Origin: Xanthobacter flavus
GTDB lineage: Bacteria; Pseudomonadota; Alphaproteobacteria; Rhizobiales; Xanthobacteraceae
Direction of reading: 5' to 3'
DNA: 64,000 nucleotides
Assembly: GCF_017875275.1 (NCBI RefSeq)
Contig: NZ_JAGGML010000001.1
Coordinates: 1,862,501-1,926,500, forward strand
Shown: positions 18,598 to 28,361 of the stretch, piece by piece
How the letters are laid out: each line of letters begins with the position of its first letter
Position numbering within the stretch: the stretch's first letter is position 1
Translations under genes and position numbers: made by a program
Notes under the pieces: model-generated
Seen by the model: the letters and a program-made list of their open reading frames with translations, nothing else
What the model was told of the DNA's origin: nothing
Database searches by the model: none

Positions 18598-18989
18598 GCC
18601 CCCGCCCCCGCGCGCGCCGCATGGGCGGAATGCGCCGAATAGGTGCCGTCCGATTCCGCCTCGGCGAGCGCCCGGTCGAGGATGGCGCCGACCTCGCGCG
18701 CGGCGGCGATGCGCAGGGCGATGACATAGAGGTTGCGATCGAGCTTCGCCTTCAGCCGCGCGAGCCGCGCGGCCGTGGCGGCATCGAGCCGGTCCGGCAG
18801 CCCGCGCATGACGCGGCTCAGTTCCAGCAAGGCGCGGCTCTTGCGCCGGTTGATCTCCACGAGGTCAAGGGCGCCGCGCGCCTCGAACGCGGCATTCTCC
18901 AGATCGATAATCTCTTCCAGCCGGTCGAGGGCGCTGATGAGGGTGGCGACCGCAGGGGGCCGGCTCGGCGCGTCGAGATCCAAGCTCAT
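18594..18989 (-). CDS. Small helical protein, FlgN-like candidate export chaperone
   Basis: A 131-residue, almost wholly helical protein (LISALDRLEEIIDLENAAFE, then INRRKSRALLELSRVMRGL). The spacing of Glu, Lys and Leu in these helices resembles FlgN, the chaperone for the hook-filament junction proteins FlgK and FlgL, whose genes lie in the same operon. No strict motif proves it. The ATG at 18989 overlaps the flgJ stop by four bases; upstream codons in the longer frame are Arg/Gly-rich and overlap flgJ. Other small flagellar chaperones are possible. Confidence 0.5.
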   Translation of the reverse strand: MSLDLDAPSRPPAVATLISALDRLEEIIDLENAAFEARGALDLVEINRRKSRALLELSRVMRGLPDRLDAATAARLARLKAKLDRNLYVIALRIAAAREVGAILDRALAEAESDGTYSAHSAHAARAGAGA

Positions 18990-19585
18990 GCCGCGCCTCC
19001 CTTCGCCCGCGCGAAGACGGCCGACGACGTGCCGAGGCGCGCGGCGAGGCCGATGCCGCCGGCGCGGGCCGCCTCCTCGCCCACCTTCTGGGTGAGCAGC
19101 GATTTCCACGTGTCGCCGGCGGTGCCGGAGCCGAACATGGAGGATTTCGAGGTCGCGCCCTTCGCCGGCATCATGGTGTCGAGGAACTGGGAGAGCACCA
19201 TGGCCTCGAACTTCTGGAGCGAGGCCGCCCCCGGGGTAGCGGCGTTCGGCGTGCCGGCCAGCGGCGCGGCGCCGGTGCCGCCGCCCGCATGGTGGGGGCC
19301 GAGGGCATGGGCGTTCTTCAGCCCGGTGAGGCTGGCGCCGGAAAAGGCGACGCCGGGCGGGATCAGCGCCGCGGCGGCGGCCGCGGCATCCTTGTCTCCG
19401 CGCGCAGCCAGTTTTTCAGTCCGCGCGGTGGCCTTCGCCTCGGCCACCGTATCCAGCTCGGTGCGGAAGGCGCCGTCGGGCGCGGGGGTGAGGGCCTGAA
19501 GCTTGCCCATCACCTGCCGTGCGCGGGCGGCGTCTGCGGCCTGCATCACGTCGAAGACGAGGTCGGACGGCGGGGAGATGCCCAT
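18986..19585 (-). CDS. flgJ: Flagellar rod-binding protein FlgJ (rod-cap domain only)
   Basis: A 199-residue protein whose C-terminal half (about 115-190) is the rod-binding domain: LQKFEAMVLSQFLDTMMP, then SMFGSGTAGDTWKSLLTQKV and an Ala-rich end. FlgJ caps the growing rod. As usual in alphaproteobacteria the muramidase domain of enterobacterial FlgJ is missing; the separate lytic transglycosylase at 43.4 kb could supply that activity. The N-terminal half is Ala-rich and weakly conserved. The start at 19585 follows GGAAG; the longer frame upstream is not family-like. Confidence 0.85.
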   Translation of the reverse strand: MGISPPSDLVFDVMQAADAARARQVMGKLQALTPAPDGAFRTELDTVAEAKATARTEKLAARGDKDAAAAAAALIPPGVAFSGASLTGLKNAHALGPHHAGGGTGAAPLAGTPNAATPGAASLQKFEAMVLSQFLDTMMPAKGATSKSSMFGSGTAGDTWKSLLTQKVGEEAARAGGIGLAARLGTSSAVFARAKGGAA

Positions 19586-19635
19586 GGCGCGGCTTCCATC
19601 GAAAACGGTTCGGCAGCCACCCTGCCCCGCCATGC

Positions 19636-20037
19636 TTATGCGAGGCTTGCACGCCCGCTGGAGATGAGGCTCGCCTCGGCGATGGCGTCGGTGGCCGCGC
19701 GCTCATCCTCGGCGCGGGCGAGGCGGCCGGTCGCCTCCGCATGGCGCTCGGCGCGCTTCAGGGTGAAGCTTTCCGCCTTCACCTGATCGGCAGCCGTCGC
19801 CTCGGCGGCAAGGGCCTGCTGGCGGGCGAGGGCGACCCGCTCCAGCCGGCGCGCCACGTTCTCCAGCATCAAAGGCGCGAAATGCCCGTCATCGAGGGCG
19901 GCAAGAAGGTCCGCCGTCTCGCCGTCGAGCCGCACGCCCTCCCGCACCGCGTCCGCATGGCGGGTCTCGGCGGCGCGCTTCAACTGCCGCTGGACGGCGA
20001 CGAGGCGCTCGGCCTTCCTGTGGCGCGCCTTCTCCAT
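19636..20037 (-). CDS. Coiled-coil protein, FliJ-like
   Basis: A 133-residue, highly charged, Ala-rich helical protein (EKARHRKAERLVAVQRQL at the start, many heptad-like Leu/Ala positions) without cysteine or membrane segments. Size, coiled-coil character and position directly after fliR fit FliJ, the export-ATPase stalk protein, which is too divergent to identify by motif. The ATG lies two bases beyond the fliR stop, with GAGGGTGGG upstream. Confidence 0.5.
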   Translation of the reverse strand: MEKARHRKAERLVAVQRQLKRAAETRHADAVREGVRLDGETADLLAALDDGHFAPLMLENVARRLERVALARQQALAAEATAADQVKAESFTLKRAERHAEATGRLARAEDERAATDAIAEASLISSGRASLA

Positions 20038-20039
20038 GC

Positions 20040-20810
20040 TCAGCCCACCCTCAGCCATTGCGAGAAGGCGACGAGGAAGGCCGAGAGCAGCGGCTCCACG
20101 CTCACGTAGAGCAGAAGCAACCCGCCCGCCGTGACGAAGGGTGTCGCCACAAAATAGACCGGGACCTGCGGCGTGAACTTGTTGATGAGGCCCACCGCGA
20201 AATTCACCATCACCGAATAGAGGATGAACGGGCCGCAGAGCCGCACCGCCACCAGGAACACCGCCGTCATCTGGTCCACGAGATCGACCAGCGCCGGCCG
20301 CACCGCGAGCAGGCTGCCCGGCGGCACGCGGGAAAAGCTGTCCACCAGCCCCTTCACCAGCTCCAGATGCAGGTCGGCGACGAAGATGAGGGCGGTGGCG
20401 GCGAAGACGATGAGGGTGGCGAGGATCGGCAATTGCTCGTCCTCCTCCACCGACACGCCCGGCATGGGCGAGACCCCAACCGCCTGGGCGATGAAGCTGG
20501 TGGCGAACTGCAGCCCCGTCACATAGAGCCGCGCCAGAAGCCCGATGAGGAGGCCCGTGAGAAGCTCGCCGGCGATCATGAAGACGAAATCTCCCGAACC
20601 CGCCGTCCGCACCCGCGGCGCCACCTGGTCCAGCACCAGCGGCAGGAAAGCGAAGGAGAGGGCGAGCGCCAGGAACACCTTGACGCGCATGGGAATGTGC
20701 CGGCCGCCGATGCCCGGCATCAGCATCAGCGCGCCGCCCACCCGGCAAAAGACGAGGAAGGCGGCGAGCACCGCCTCGCGCGCGAGCAGGCTCACGGCGC
20801 CGGAGGTCAC
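20040..20810 (-). CDS. fliR: Flagellar export gate protein FliR
   Basis: Membrane component of the type III export gate (FliP5Q4R1). 256 residues with multiple helices; [19 protein letters not shown] near the N-terminus and [30 protein letters not shown] and [20 protein letters not shown] are characteristic. The start is a GTG whose GTGA overlaps the flhA stop, as expected for coupling; the frame extends far upstream only as an antisense-like shadow inside flhA. It precedes the FliJ-like gene. Confidence 0.93.
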   Translation of the reverse strand: MTSGAVSLLAREAVLAAFLVFCRVGGALMLMPGIGGRHIPMRVKVFLALALSFAFLPLVLDQVAPRVRTAGSGDFVFMIAGELLTGLLIGLLARLYVTGLQFATSFIAQAVGVSPMPGVSVEEDEQLPILATLIVFAATALIFVADLHLELVKGLVDSFSRVPPGSLLAVRPALVDLVDQMTAVFLVAVRLCGPFILYSVMVNFAVGLINKFTPQVPVYFVATPFVTAGGLLLLYVSVEPLLSAFLVAFSQWLRVG

Positions 20811-22891
20811 GAGATGGCGCCCAGCGCCTTGATCTCCACCCCGCGCGCGATCTCCACATGGGAGAGCACGGGCAGCGAGGGGAACATGCGCTCCACGATC
20901 ATGCGCACATAGGGCCGCGCATCCGGCGCGGTGACGAGCACGAAGGGCGCGCCCGCCTTCATGCGCTCGCGCACGGCGGTGGCCGCTTCCGTGCCGAACT
21001 GCTCCACGAGGCGCGGGTCGATGTCGAACTCGATCACCTCGCCCTTGGCGTCGCGCTTGAGGCTCTGGTGGAAGGCGAGGTCCCAGCGGCTGCCGAGGCG
21101 CAGCACGTTCAAGACGCCGCCCTCGGCGAGATCGCCGCAGATCTGCTGCGCCATGCGCATGCGCACATGCTCGGCCACCTGCTCGGAGCGCCGCGCGTGG
21201 GGGACGATCTCCGCGACCGCCTCCAGGATGAGATGCAGGTTGCGGATGGAGACGCGCTCCGCCAGCAACAGCTTCAGCACCGCCTGCAGGCCGGAATAGG
21301 AAATCTGCGCCGGGCAGATGTCCTCCACGAGGCGCTTGTATTCGGGGTCGAGCCGGTCGATCAGCGCCCGCATGCTCTTGTAGGACAAAAGCTGCGGCAG
21401 GTTGTTGGCGATGGCCTCGGAGAGGTGGGTCAGGATGACGGTGAGATTGTCCACCGGCGCGAAGCCCTCGCGCTTCACCTCGGTGGCGTAGGCCTCCGGA
21501 ATCCACATGGCCTTCATGCCGAACGCCGGCTCGCGCGCCTCGTCGCCCGGCACGTCCGGCGGCGCGCCGTCGCCCACCACCACGAGCAGTTCGCCGATGC
21601 GCATCTCCTGCGCCGCCAAGACCGTGCCGTGCATCTTGATCTGGTAGCCCTTGGCCGGCGCGGCGAGGCTCTCCGACATGCGGATGTCCGGCACCACGAA
21701 GCCGTAGCGCAGGGCGAACTTGCGCCGCATCTTGCCGAGCCGGTTGCCGAGCTCCGAGGGCGTCCTCAGCACCTGTGTCGCCAGTTGCTTGCCGACGCAC
21801 ACCTCGATCTCGGCGGTCTTCAGCTGCTCCTTTACGGACTCCCGCGCCTCGCGGTCCGCCAGTTGCTTCGCATCGGCCTCGCGCGCGTCGGCATCCGCCT
21901 TCTGTTTGGCGAGCTGGCGCGGCACCGACCAGCCGACGAAGGCCATCATGCCGCCGATGAGCGCGAAGGGCAGGAACGGCAGGCCGGGCACCAGCGCGAG
22001 GGCGAAGAGCAGGCCGGCCGCCACGAACAGCGCCCGCGGATAGGCGCCGAGCTGGCCCAGTACCGCCTTTTCCGCCCGCCCCCGCGTGCCGCCCTTGGAG
22101 ACGAGCAGGCCGGCGGAGAGGGAGACGACGAGGGCCGGGATCTGCGACACGAGGCCGTCACCCACGGAGAGGCGGGTGAAGATGTCGGCGGCGTCGGCGA
22201 TGGGCATCTTGTGCCGCGTGACGCCGATGATGATGCCGCCGAAAATGTTCACCGCGATAATGATGAGGCTCGCCACCGCCTCGCCGCGCACGAATTTGGA
22301 GGCGCCGTCCATCGAGCCGAAGAAGGCGCTCTCCTCCTCCAGCTCGGCGCGGCGGCGCTGCGCCTCCTTGTCGTCGATGAGGCCGGCGTTGAGATCGGCG
22401 TCAATGGCCATCTGCTTGCCGGGGATGGCATCGAGCGTGAAGCGCGCGCCCACCTCCGCGATGCGGGTCGCGCCCTTGGTGATGACGAGGAAGTTCACCG
22501 TCACCAGGATCAGGAACACCACGATGCCGATGACGAAATCGCCGCTCATGACGAGCTGCGAGAAGCCGTGGATGATGTGCCCGGCCGCGCTCACCCCCTC
22601 GGAGCCGTGGGCGAGGATGAGGCGCGTCGTCGCCACGCCGAGGCCGAGGCGCAGCAGCGTCGCGATGAGGAGGACGGTGGGAAAGGCGGAGAATTCCAGC
22701 GGCTTGTCGATCCACAACGCCACCATCAGGATCAGCACCGACAGCGCGATGGAGAGCGCGAGGCCGATGTCGATGAGCGTGGGCGGGATGGGCAGGAACA
22801 GGATGGCGAGAATCGCCACCATGCCCAGGGCGAAGCCGATGTCGCGGCGCGAGCCCTGCGCTGCCGGCGCGCGCGCCGTGATGTCGGACAT
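20807..22891 (-). CDS. flhA: Flagellar export protein FlhA
   Basis: Large export-gate subunit, 694 residues. The N-terminal half contains about eight membrane helices and the conserved cytoplasmic loop with [30 protein letters not shown]; the C-terminal half is the cytoplasmic docking platform for substrates and chaperones, with [20 protein letters not shown]. Length and motifs match the family. It lies 24 bp after fliQ and overlaps fliR. Confidence 0.97.
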   Translation of the reverse strand: MSDITARAPAAQGSRRDIGFALGMVAILAILFLPIPPTLIDIGLALSIALSVLILMVALWIDKPLEFSAFPTVLLIATLLRLGLGVATTRLILAHGSEGVSAAGHIIHGFSQLVMSGDFVIGIVVFLILVTVNFLVITKGATRIAEVGARFTLDAIPGKQMAIDADLNAGLIDDKEAQRRRAELEEESAFFGSMDGASKFVRGEAVASLIIIAVNIFGGIIIGVTRHKMPIADAADIFTRLSVGDGLVSQIPALVVSLSAGLLVSKGGTRGRAEKAVLGQLGAYPRALFVAAGLLFALALVPGLPFLPFALIGGMMAFVGWSVPRQLAKQKADADAREADAKQLADREARESVKEQLKTAEIEVCVGKQLATQVLRTPSELGNRLGKMRRKFALRYGFVVPDIRMSESLAAPAKGYQIKMHGTVLAAQEMRIGELLVVVGDGAPPDVPGDEAREPAFGMKAMWIPEAYATEVKREGFAPVDNLTVILTHLSEAIANNLPQLLSYKSMRALIDRLDPEYKRLVEDICPAQISYSGLQAVLKLLLAERVSIRNLHLILEAVAEIVPHARRSEQVAEHVRMRMAQQICGDLAEGGVLNVLRLGSRWDLAFHQSLKRDAKGEVIEFDIDPRLVEQFGTEAATAVRERMKAGAPFVLVTAPDARPYVRMIVERMFPSLPVLSHVEIARGVEIKALGAIS

Positions 22892-22915
22892 GGATCAGGT
22901 TCCCGCAGAATGAGA

Positions 22916-23182
22916 TCAGAAGCCGCTGGCGATGCGGCCGTAGATTTCCTCGGTGAAGGCCATGATCTGGGCCCCCATGAAGGAACCCGTCACCGCCGCC
23001 ACCACCAGCACCGCGACGATCTTCGGCACGAAAGTGAGGGTGACTTCCTGGATCTGCGTCAGCGCCTGGAACAGGGCGACGAGGATGCCGATGAGCATGG
23101 CCGCGGCCACCGCCGGTCCGGCGGCGACGAGGATGGTCCAGATGGCCGAATGGACGATGCCGAGCGCATCCGCCTCGTTCAT
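22916..23182 (-). CDS. fliQ: Flagellar export gate protein FliQ
   Basis: An 88-residue protein with two membrane helices (AIWTILVAAGPAVAAAMLIG and PKIVAVLVVAAVTGSF) separated by the conserved LVALFQALTQIQEVTLTFVPK loop, the signature of FliQ. It is part of the FliP-FliQ-FliR export channel and is nearly contiguous with flgD upstream (2-bp gap). Confidence 0.94.
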   Translation of the reverse strand: MNEADALGIVHSAIWTILVAAGPAVAAAMLIGILVALFQALTQIQEVTLTFVPKIVAVLVVAAVTGSFMGAQIMAFTEEIYGRIASGF

Positions 23183-23184
23183 CG

Positions 23185-23592
23185 TCAGCTCACCGTGACG
23201 CCGGGGCCGATGAGCAGGCTCTTGCCGTTCGAGAGCTGCGCCAGCGGCCCGTCGCTGGTGATCTCCACCGAGGTGACCTTGCCGCTGATGCTGCCGTCGG
23301 CGGAGGTGACGGTGTGGCCGAGCGCGAGGTTGGCGGTCTGCAAGGCACTGGCGGCCAGCAGCGATTCCAGCTTGGAATTGCTCGCCACCTGCTGCTCGAC
23401 TTGAGAGAACGAAGCGAGCTGCGACATGTAGGCGGTGGAATCCATGGGCTGGGTCGGATCCTGGTTCTGCAGCTGCGCCACCAGGAGCTGGAGGAAGGCG
23501 TTGTAGTCGATGCTGTTCGCCTTGCCGGCCGAGGCCGTCTTGCCGTTTGCGGCGGCGCCGGCCGCCGGGGCGACGCTCTGGACCTGGGTCAT
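23185..23592 (-). CDS. flgD: Flagellar hook capping protein FlgD (short form)
   Basis: Scaffold that caps the growing hook. At 135 residues it is the short alphaproteobacterial form, containing only the conserved N-terminal part: YNAFLQLLVAQLQNQDPTQPMDS and YMSQLASFSQVEQQVASNSKL, then a small beta-rich end (KVTSVEITSDG). The Tudor/FNIII-like domain of longer FlgD proteins is absent. It follows flbT by 81 bp. Confidence 0.93.
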   Translation of the reverse strand: MTQVQSVAPAAGAAANGKTASAGKANSIDYNAFLQLLVAQLQNQDPTQPMDSTAYMSQLASFSQVEQQVASNSKLESLLAASALQTANLALGHTVTSADGSISGKVTSVEITSDGPLAQLSNGKSLLIGPGVTVS

Positions 23593-23673
23593 GCTGCTGT
23601 CTCCTTCCTCACGCCGCGTCCTGCCGCCCTTCTCACCCGCGAGGATTGCGCGAGGCCGACTTCGCGAAATCCC

Positions 23674-24087
23674 TCATGCGGCGCGGTGCGGCTGGGTGCA
23701 GGCGAGAACCACCTCTTCCTGCGGGAACATGCCCCGGAGCGCCTTCAGCGCCTCGAAGGCCCGGCCCTCGCTGACGAGCCGGCCCACCGCGTCGAGGTTC
23801 AACAGGATCGCGGGGTTGGAGAAGGTGGTCATCAGCGCGGCCAGATGGCGGAAGAACAGCCGGCGGGCGGCATCCGCATTGGCCGGGTCCACCAGCAGTG
23901 ACTGCGCGACGAAGTAGAGCTGGCGCAGCGGCGTGGTGGTGTCTTCCGGCTGCATGACGTGGCTTTCCAGCAGGAAGGTCGCGTCATTGAGCAACTCCAG
24001 CGTCACCTTGCGGTCCGCCTGAAAGACCGCGCCGTTCAGGAACAGCTTTTCGCCAGCCTTGAGGGAGATGTGCATGGATTTCGTCAT
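23674..24087 (-). CDS. flbT: Flagellin synthesis regulator FlbT
   Basis: Post-transcriptional regulator known in Caulobacter and rhizobia to act on the flagellin mRNA leader. The 137-residue protein has the FlbT features LKAGEKLFLNGAVFQADRKV and LELLNDATFLLESHVM. The ATG at 24087 overlaps the flaF stop by four bases; an in-frame ATG four codons later is the alternative start. It is paired with flaF, as in other alphaproteobacteria. Confidence 0.92.
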   Translation of the reverse strand: MTKSMHISLKAGEKLFLNGAVFQADRKVTLELLNDATFLLESHVMQPEDTTTPLRQLYFVAQSLLVDPANADAARRLFFRHLAALMTTFSNPAILLNLDAVGRLVSEGRAFEALKALRGMFPQEEVVLACTQPHRAA

Positions 24088-24431
24088 TTCAGGCCATCCC
24101 GGATCGCAGTATTGATATCGATGAGCAGGCCGATGCTGCCTCCGGTGCCGGAGATCAGCCGGTCGCATTCCTGGATCACGCCGAGGCCGAGGGAGGCGAG
24201 GGACGCGCGCAGCTCGCGCGGCAGCTCGTTGTTGGCGTCGGCGAGGTCGGCGATGAAGAAGCCCCAGAGCTTCTGGAGATAGGCCACCGCCGCCATCACT
24301 TCGCGCGAGCCCGGCTCCGCCTTCGCGGCGAGCGTGAGCAGCTCCACCGCCTTGTCGAGGGCGAGGCGTTCACGCTCGCGGTTGAGCGTCGCGGATTCGT
24401 CGAGAATTTCCGCGTAGGAGAAACGATACAT
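24084..24431 (-). CDS. flaF: Flagellar biosynthesis regulator FlaF
   Basis: A 115-residue helical protein (ILDESATLNRERERLALDKAVELL, then LQKLWGFFIADLADANNELP) matching FlaF, which promotes flagellin synthesis and counterbalances FlbT. A GTG one codon upstream is also possible; the ATG is taken as the start, with GAGGGTG upstream. It lies 14 bp after flgL. Confidence 0.9.
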   Translation of the reverse strand: MYRFSYAEILDESATLNRERERLALDKAVELLTLAAKAEPGSREVMAAVAYLQKLWGFFIADLADANNELPRELRASLASLGLGVIQECDRLISGTGGSIGLLIDINTAIRDGLK

Positions 24432-24445
24432 CACGCACCCTCATG

Positions 24446-25495
24446 TCAGATGTAGTTCAGGATGCTCAGCTGCATCACCTTGGCGGTGGTCGCGTAGGAC
24501 ATCTGCAACTGGGTCGTCAGGGTGTCGAGGCGGGTCTTCGCCTCGGCGGGATCGACCCCTTCGAGGACGTTGATCCTCCGGTCGACGAGATCGGACACCC
24601 GGGCGAGGGCCTCGTCCGCCGCATCGACGCGGGTCTGGGACACCCCAAGCTGCGCGGACAGCGAAACCACCCCGCTCACGGCGGAACCGGCGACGGTCGC
24701 GGCCTTGTCCAGCATCACCTTGCGGGTGGCCTCGGAGAGGTTCGCCGTGCCCAGCTCCGACACCATGGTGAATGCCATGGCAAGGTTGCGCATGGCTGTC
24801 GTGTTGGCGGTGGTGGTGACGGGCACGCGCGCGGTGTCGGAAATCTGGCTGGTCAGCGCCTCGTCCGACGCGCTGGACCAGGTGGCGCCCCAGGCGGGAT
24901 CGGCGAACAGGTCCTTGAACGCGCCGTCGAGGAAAGTGCCCATGTCGGCGGCCGAGATGTCCGCCACCTTCGGGTCCGCCTGCGGGTTCGCGGGATCAAG
25001 CCCGAAGGCGCTGGCGAAGGCCGCATCCACCGCCGCCTTGGGGCCGGTCGCGTAATCCGCCATCGGGGGCTCGGCGCTGTTGATGCCGGCGAACAGATAG
25101 CGCTGCCCGTCGGTGGCGTTCAGGTGGGCGGTGAAGGCCTCGAGCGCCGATTTCGCCTGATCCGCGAGGATGGCGCCGGATGAATTGCCCGCCTGCCCGG
25201 CGAGGATGTCCTTCAGGAACTGGTTGGCATCGTCCGAGATCTGCGAGAGCGCCACCTGGCTGTTGCCGAGGACGCTCGCGGCCAGCGCATTGCCCTGCTT
25301 CTGCGACAGGATCGCGCCGCGCGCCAGATGCAGCGCCACGCTCTCCCCCGTGGCGACGCCCAGCGTGAGGCCCACGTCCGCCTGCCGCCCGGTGGCGATC
25401 TCGGTGGTGGCCTTCGAGATGTCCGATTGCAGCTTCGGCAGCGCCGCGCGGGACGGGGAGGTCCAGGCGAGGGTGGAGATGTAGGTGCTGCGCAT
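24446..25495 (-). CDS. flgL: Flagellar hook-associated protein FlgL (HAP3)
   Basis: Junction protein between hook and filament, 349 residues, flagellin-like at both ends: N-terminal ISTLAWTSPSRAALPKLQSDI and KATTEIATGRQADVG, C-terminal LQMSYATTAKVMQLSILNYI. The middle is variable. The gene follows flgK with a 3-bp gap and precedes flaF-flbT, the usual rhizobial arrangement. Confidence 0.9.
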   Translation of the reverse strand: MRSTYISTLAWTSPSRAALPKLQSDISKATTEIATGRQADVGLTLGVATGESVALHLARGAILSQKQGNALAASVLGNSQVALSQISDDANQFLKDILAGQAGNSSGAILADQAKSALEAFTAHLNATDGQRYLFAGINSAEPPMADYATGPKAAVDAAFASAFGLDPANPQADPKVADISAADMGTFLDGAFKDLFADPAWGATWSSASDEALTSQISDTARVPVTTTANTTAMRNLAMAFTMVSELGTANLSEATRKVMLDKAATVAGSAVSGVVSLSAQLGVSQTRVDAADEALARVSDLVDRRINVLEGVDPAEAKTRLDTLTTQLQMSYATTAKVMQLSILNYI

Positions 25496-25498
25496 GGC

Positions 25499-26953
25499 TT
25501 AGCCGATCATCCGGAAGAGGCTGTCGTAGAGCTGGTTCACCACGCCCATGAGCTTGGAGGTGGCCTGATATCCGCGCTCCAGTTCGAGCTGGCTGGCGTA
25601 TTCGTCGTCGAGGTTCACGCCGGTGGCGGCGGAGAGCGCGTTGGAGGCCTGCGCCAGCACGGTCTTTTCGGAATCGAGCCGCGTGTCCGCCGCCCTGCGC
25701 GCGCCTTGCAGCCAGCTCACCGAGGCGGTGCCGAAGGAGACGAGGCTCTGGTTGTCGGAGAGCTGCGCCGCCCCGTCATAGGCGCGCGGGGCGTCGAGCG
25801 CGGCGGAGAGCGCCTTCAGCCGTCCGGCGAAGCTCGCCGCGCCGGTGGTGTTGGCGGCGAAGGCCGCGCCGTTCATGCCGCCGTCGCGCAACAGGCGGAT
25901 ATCGCCACCCTGCGCCACGTCCACCGCCGCGTTCACCGCGAGCGTCCCGGCAAGGCCGGGCGACACGGCGCCGGGCACGGCGGCGCTGCCGGACGCCGGC
26001 ACGAACAGGCCGGCGCGGGTGGTGCCCGCGCCGTCGGTCTCCTGGAAGGCGTCGGTGAGGCCGCGCGCGAGTTCATCCAGCTGCGTCTGGTAGGTGGAGG
26101 CGGCTTCGTCGCGCAATTGGGTGAGGCCGGCGATGCGGCCGGTGCGCACCGGCATGGTGGCATCGCGTCCCGTCACCGACACACCGTCCACGAACACGCT
26201 GCCACCTTGCGTCTTGGCATCGAGCGTATGGGACGGGGTGAAGCCAACGGAGCGGGCGGTGGTCTCGAACAGGGTCGCGCCACCCTCGGTGTAGATGACG
26301 ATATCGTTGTTGGCCCGCGTCACCGTGGAGATGCCGATCTCCTCGGAGAGTTTGGCGAGGATGGAATCCCGCCGGTCCAGCGCATCGGTCATGTCGGCGC
26401 CGGCGGCGGAGCCCTTCACGATGGCGCTGTTCTCCGCCTCGAACTGGTGGAGGAGGTCGTTGACGTTGGCGACCGAGTTGGCGATCGCCGCATCCGCATC
26501 GGTGCGCACCTGCTGCACGGTGTCGGTTGCCGTGTTGAGGGTGGCAGCGACATCCTGCGCCGCCGTCACCGCCGCCTGGGCAAGGGTCATGTCGTCCGGC
26601 GTGTCGGCGGCGCGGGCCAGCGCATCCTTCAGCGTGCCGAGGCGGGCGACGGGGGAGGTCGGGTCCTGCGGGTCGCCCACCGTCTGGGCGAGGCGGCCGA
26701 GGCCATCGGCGAGGGCCTGCTGCGCGGCGCTGTCGGAGGTGGCGCCGAGCATCCGGTCGAACAGGGCGCTGCCGGTGGCGCGGGTGATGGAGACCACCCG
26801 CACCGAGCCGTCCGCCGCCGTGGTGGTGACGGCGATCTTGCGCGAGGCCGAGGCCTCGCCCGCCCCCGCCACGTTGCGGCTGGACAAAGCGATCTTCGCC
26901 GCATTGGCGGTGAGCGAGGATTGCGCCGTGTTGAAGGCGAGGGAAAGGCTCAT
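25499..26953 (-). CDS. flgK: Flagellar hook-associated protein FlgK (HAP1)
   Basis: 484-residue junction protein. The N-terminus (LAFNTAQSSLTANAAKIALSS) and C-terminus (EYASQLELERGYQATSKLMG followed by QLYDSLFRMIG) are the paired helices that build the hook-filament interface. The central region is Ala/Asp-rich and variable. It is placed 32 bp after flgE. Confidence 0.93.
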   Translation of the reverse strand: MSLSLAFNTAQSSLTANAAKIALSSRNVAGAGEASASRKIAVTTTAADGSVRVVSITRATGSALFDRMLGATSDSAAQQALADGLGRLAQTVGDPQDPTSPVARLGTLKDALARAADTPDDMTLAQAAVTAAQDVAATLNTATDTVQQVRTDADAAIANSVANVNDLLHQFEAENSAIVKGSAAGADMTDALDRRDSILAKLSEEIGISTVTRANNDIVIYTEGGATLFETTARSVGFTPSHTLDAKTQGGSVFVDGVSVTGRDATMPVRTGRIAGLTQLRDEAASTYQTQLDELARGLTDAFQETDGAGTTRAGLFVPASGSAAVPGAVSPGLAGTLAVNAAVDVAQGGDIRLLRDGGMNGAAFAANTTGAASFAGRLKALSAALDAPRAYDGAAQLSDNQSLVSFGTASVSWLQGARRAADTRLDSEKTVLAQASNALSAATGVNLDDEYASQLELERGYQATSKLMGVVNQLYDSLFRMIG

Positions 26954-26985
26954 GATGCACCCGTGCGCGCGGCGGCGCCGTCAGA

Positions 26986-28242
26986 TCAGCGCTTCAGGTT
27001 CATCAGCACGTCGAGCAGCTCGGTGCCGGTCTGGAACACCTTGGAATTGGCGGTGTAGTCGCGCTGCGCCACGATCATGCGGGTCAGCTCGGAGGCCATG
27101 TCCACGTTGGACTGCTCGGTGGCGCCCGACAGCAGCGTGCCGGCCCCGCCCTCGTTGGGAAAGCCGACCTGGATGGCGCCGGATTCCAGCGTGGTGCTGT
27201 AGGCGTTGCCGGTGAGCGGCTCCAGCCGGTCGGGGCTTGCCACCGTGGCCAGCGGGATGCGGTAGATGGCGGATTTCCGGCCATTGGCATCGGTGGCGTA
27301 GACCGTGCCGTCCTTGGCGATGGAGAAGTCGGAAATGGCGCTCGGGGCATTGCCGTTCACGCTGGCGGTAAACGGCGTGTAGGGCGCCGCCAGCTGCGAC
27401 ATGCCGGAGAGATCGAGGGTCAGCGTCGCCCCGTTCGGCACGGCCAACGAGATGCTGTCGCCGGAAGCGAGCTTGCCGCTGGCGTCGAAGGTCAGGGTCT
27501 GGGTGGACAGCGGGCCGGAGGCATAGGGGAAGGTGCCGGTGGCGGGCGCGCCCGCCTGGTCATAGACCGCGAGCTGCCACGTATCCGGGTTCGCCGCCGT
27601 CTTGGTGAGATAGAGATCCAGCGTCACCGCATTGCCGAGATTGTCGTAGGCCACCAGCGAGGACTTCTCGGTGAAGCTCGCGCCCGCCACATTGGCGCCG
27701 GCGACGGGGGCGGTGGCGACCGGGGCATTGGACGGCAGGTTCGCCGCAAACGTGCCCTCGGTGGAGGGCGTCGCCGCGAGCTTGGTGTTCTGCAGATTGA
27801 TGGGCACGAGGCCGGCCGTGCCGTTCAGCACCACGCTGGGATCACCCTTGGAGACGTCGTAGCCCATGAGGGTGAGGCCGGCGCTGTTCACGAGGTTGCC
27901 GGTGCTGGCATCCACCTGGAACGAGCCGGCGCGGGTCAGCTGGGTCTGGCCCGACGGGTCGTTGACGAGGAAGAAGCCCCCGCCCTGAATGGCGAGATCG
28001 GTGGAGGAGGAGGTGTAGTCCAGCGCCCCCTGCTGGGTGATGGCATAGCGCACATCCGTATTGACCGAGCCGGACTGATATTCCGTGCCGCCGGTCTCCA
28101 GCAGCAGGGAGGAGAATTCCGTGTCGGCGCGCTTGTAGCCCGTGGTGCCGGCATTGGCGATGTTGTCGGAGACCGTGCCGAGCAGGTTGGATTGCGCGGT
28201 CATCCCCGACACGCTGGTGCGCAGCATTCCGTAAAGGCTCAT
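26986..28242 (-). CDS. flgE: Flagellar hook protein FlgE
   Basis: Hook subunit of 418 residues. The N-terminal signature GMLRTSVSGMTAQSNLLGTV, SDNIANAGTTGYKRADTEFS and the FFLVNDPSGQTQLTRAGSFQ segment are typical of the rod/hook family, and the C-terminus ends with LTRMIVAQRDYTANSKVF and TGTELLDVLMNLKR. The long Ala/Asn-rich middle forms the outer hook domains. It starts a group flgE-K-L-flaF-flbT-flgD in the order also found in Sinorhizobium. The 119 bp upstream, after fliI, may contain its own promoter. Confidence 0.95.
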   Translation of the reverse strand: MSLYGMLRTSVSGMTAQSNLLGTVSDNIANAGTTGYKRADTEFSSLLLETGGTEYQSGSVNTDVRYAITQQGALDYTSSSTDLAIQGGGFFLVNDPSGQTQLTRAGSFQVDASTGNLVNSAGLTLMGYDVSKGDPSVVLNGTAGLVPINLQNTKLAATPSTEGTFAANLPSNAPVATAPVAGANVAGASFTEKSSLVAYDNLGNAVTLDLYLTKTAANPDTWQLAVYDQAGAPATGTFPYASGPLSTQTLTFDASGKLASGDSISLAVPNGATLTLDLSGMSQLAAPYTPFTASVNGNAPSAISDFSIAKDGTVYATDANGRKSAIYRIPLATVASPDRLEPLTGNAYSTTLESGAIQVGFPNEGGAGTLLSGATEQSNVDMASELTRMIVAQRDYTANSKVFQTGTELLDVLMNLKR

Positions 28243-28361
28243 GGCTTCGTCCTCGTCGCGGTCTGGATATGGGGCGCGCCGCCCGCCCGGGGGCGGAGCC
28301 TGCGCCAGTGTCTTCGCCGCATCTGAGGGCGGATGGCTTGCGCGGGGCTGGAGTCAGCCGC

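Noticed and set aside
20037-21800. Extended minus-strand frame that would lengthen fliR or the FliJ-like gene through flhA
   Set aside because: The extra codons are an out-of-frame reading of flhA; overlaps GTGA and TGA...ATG define the true starts.
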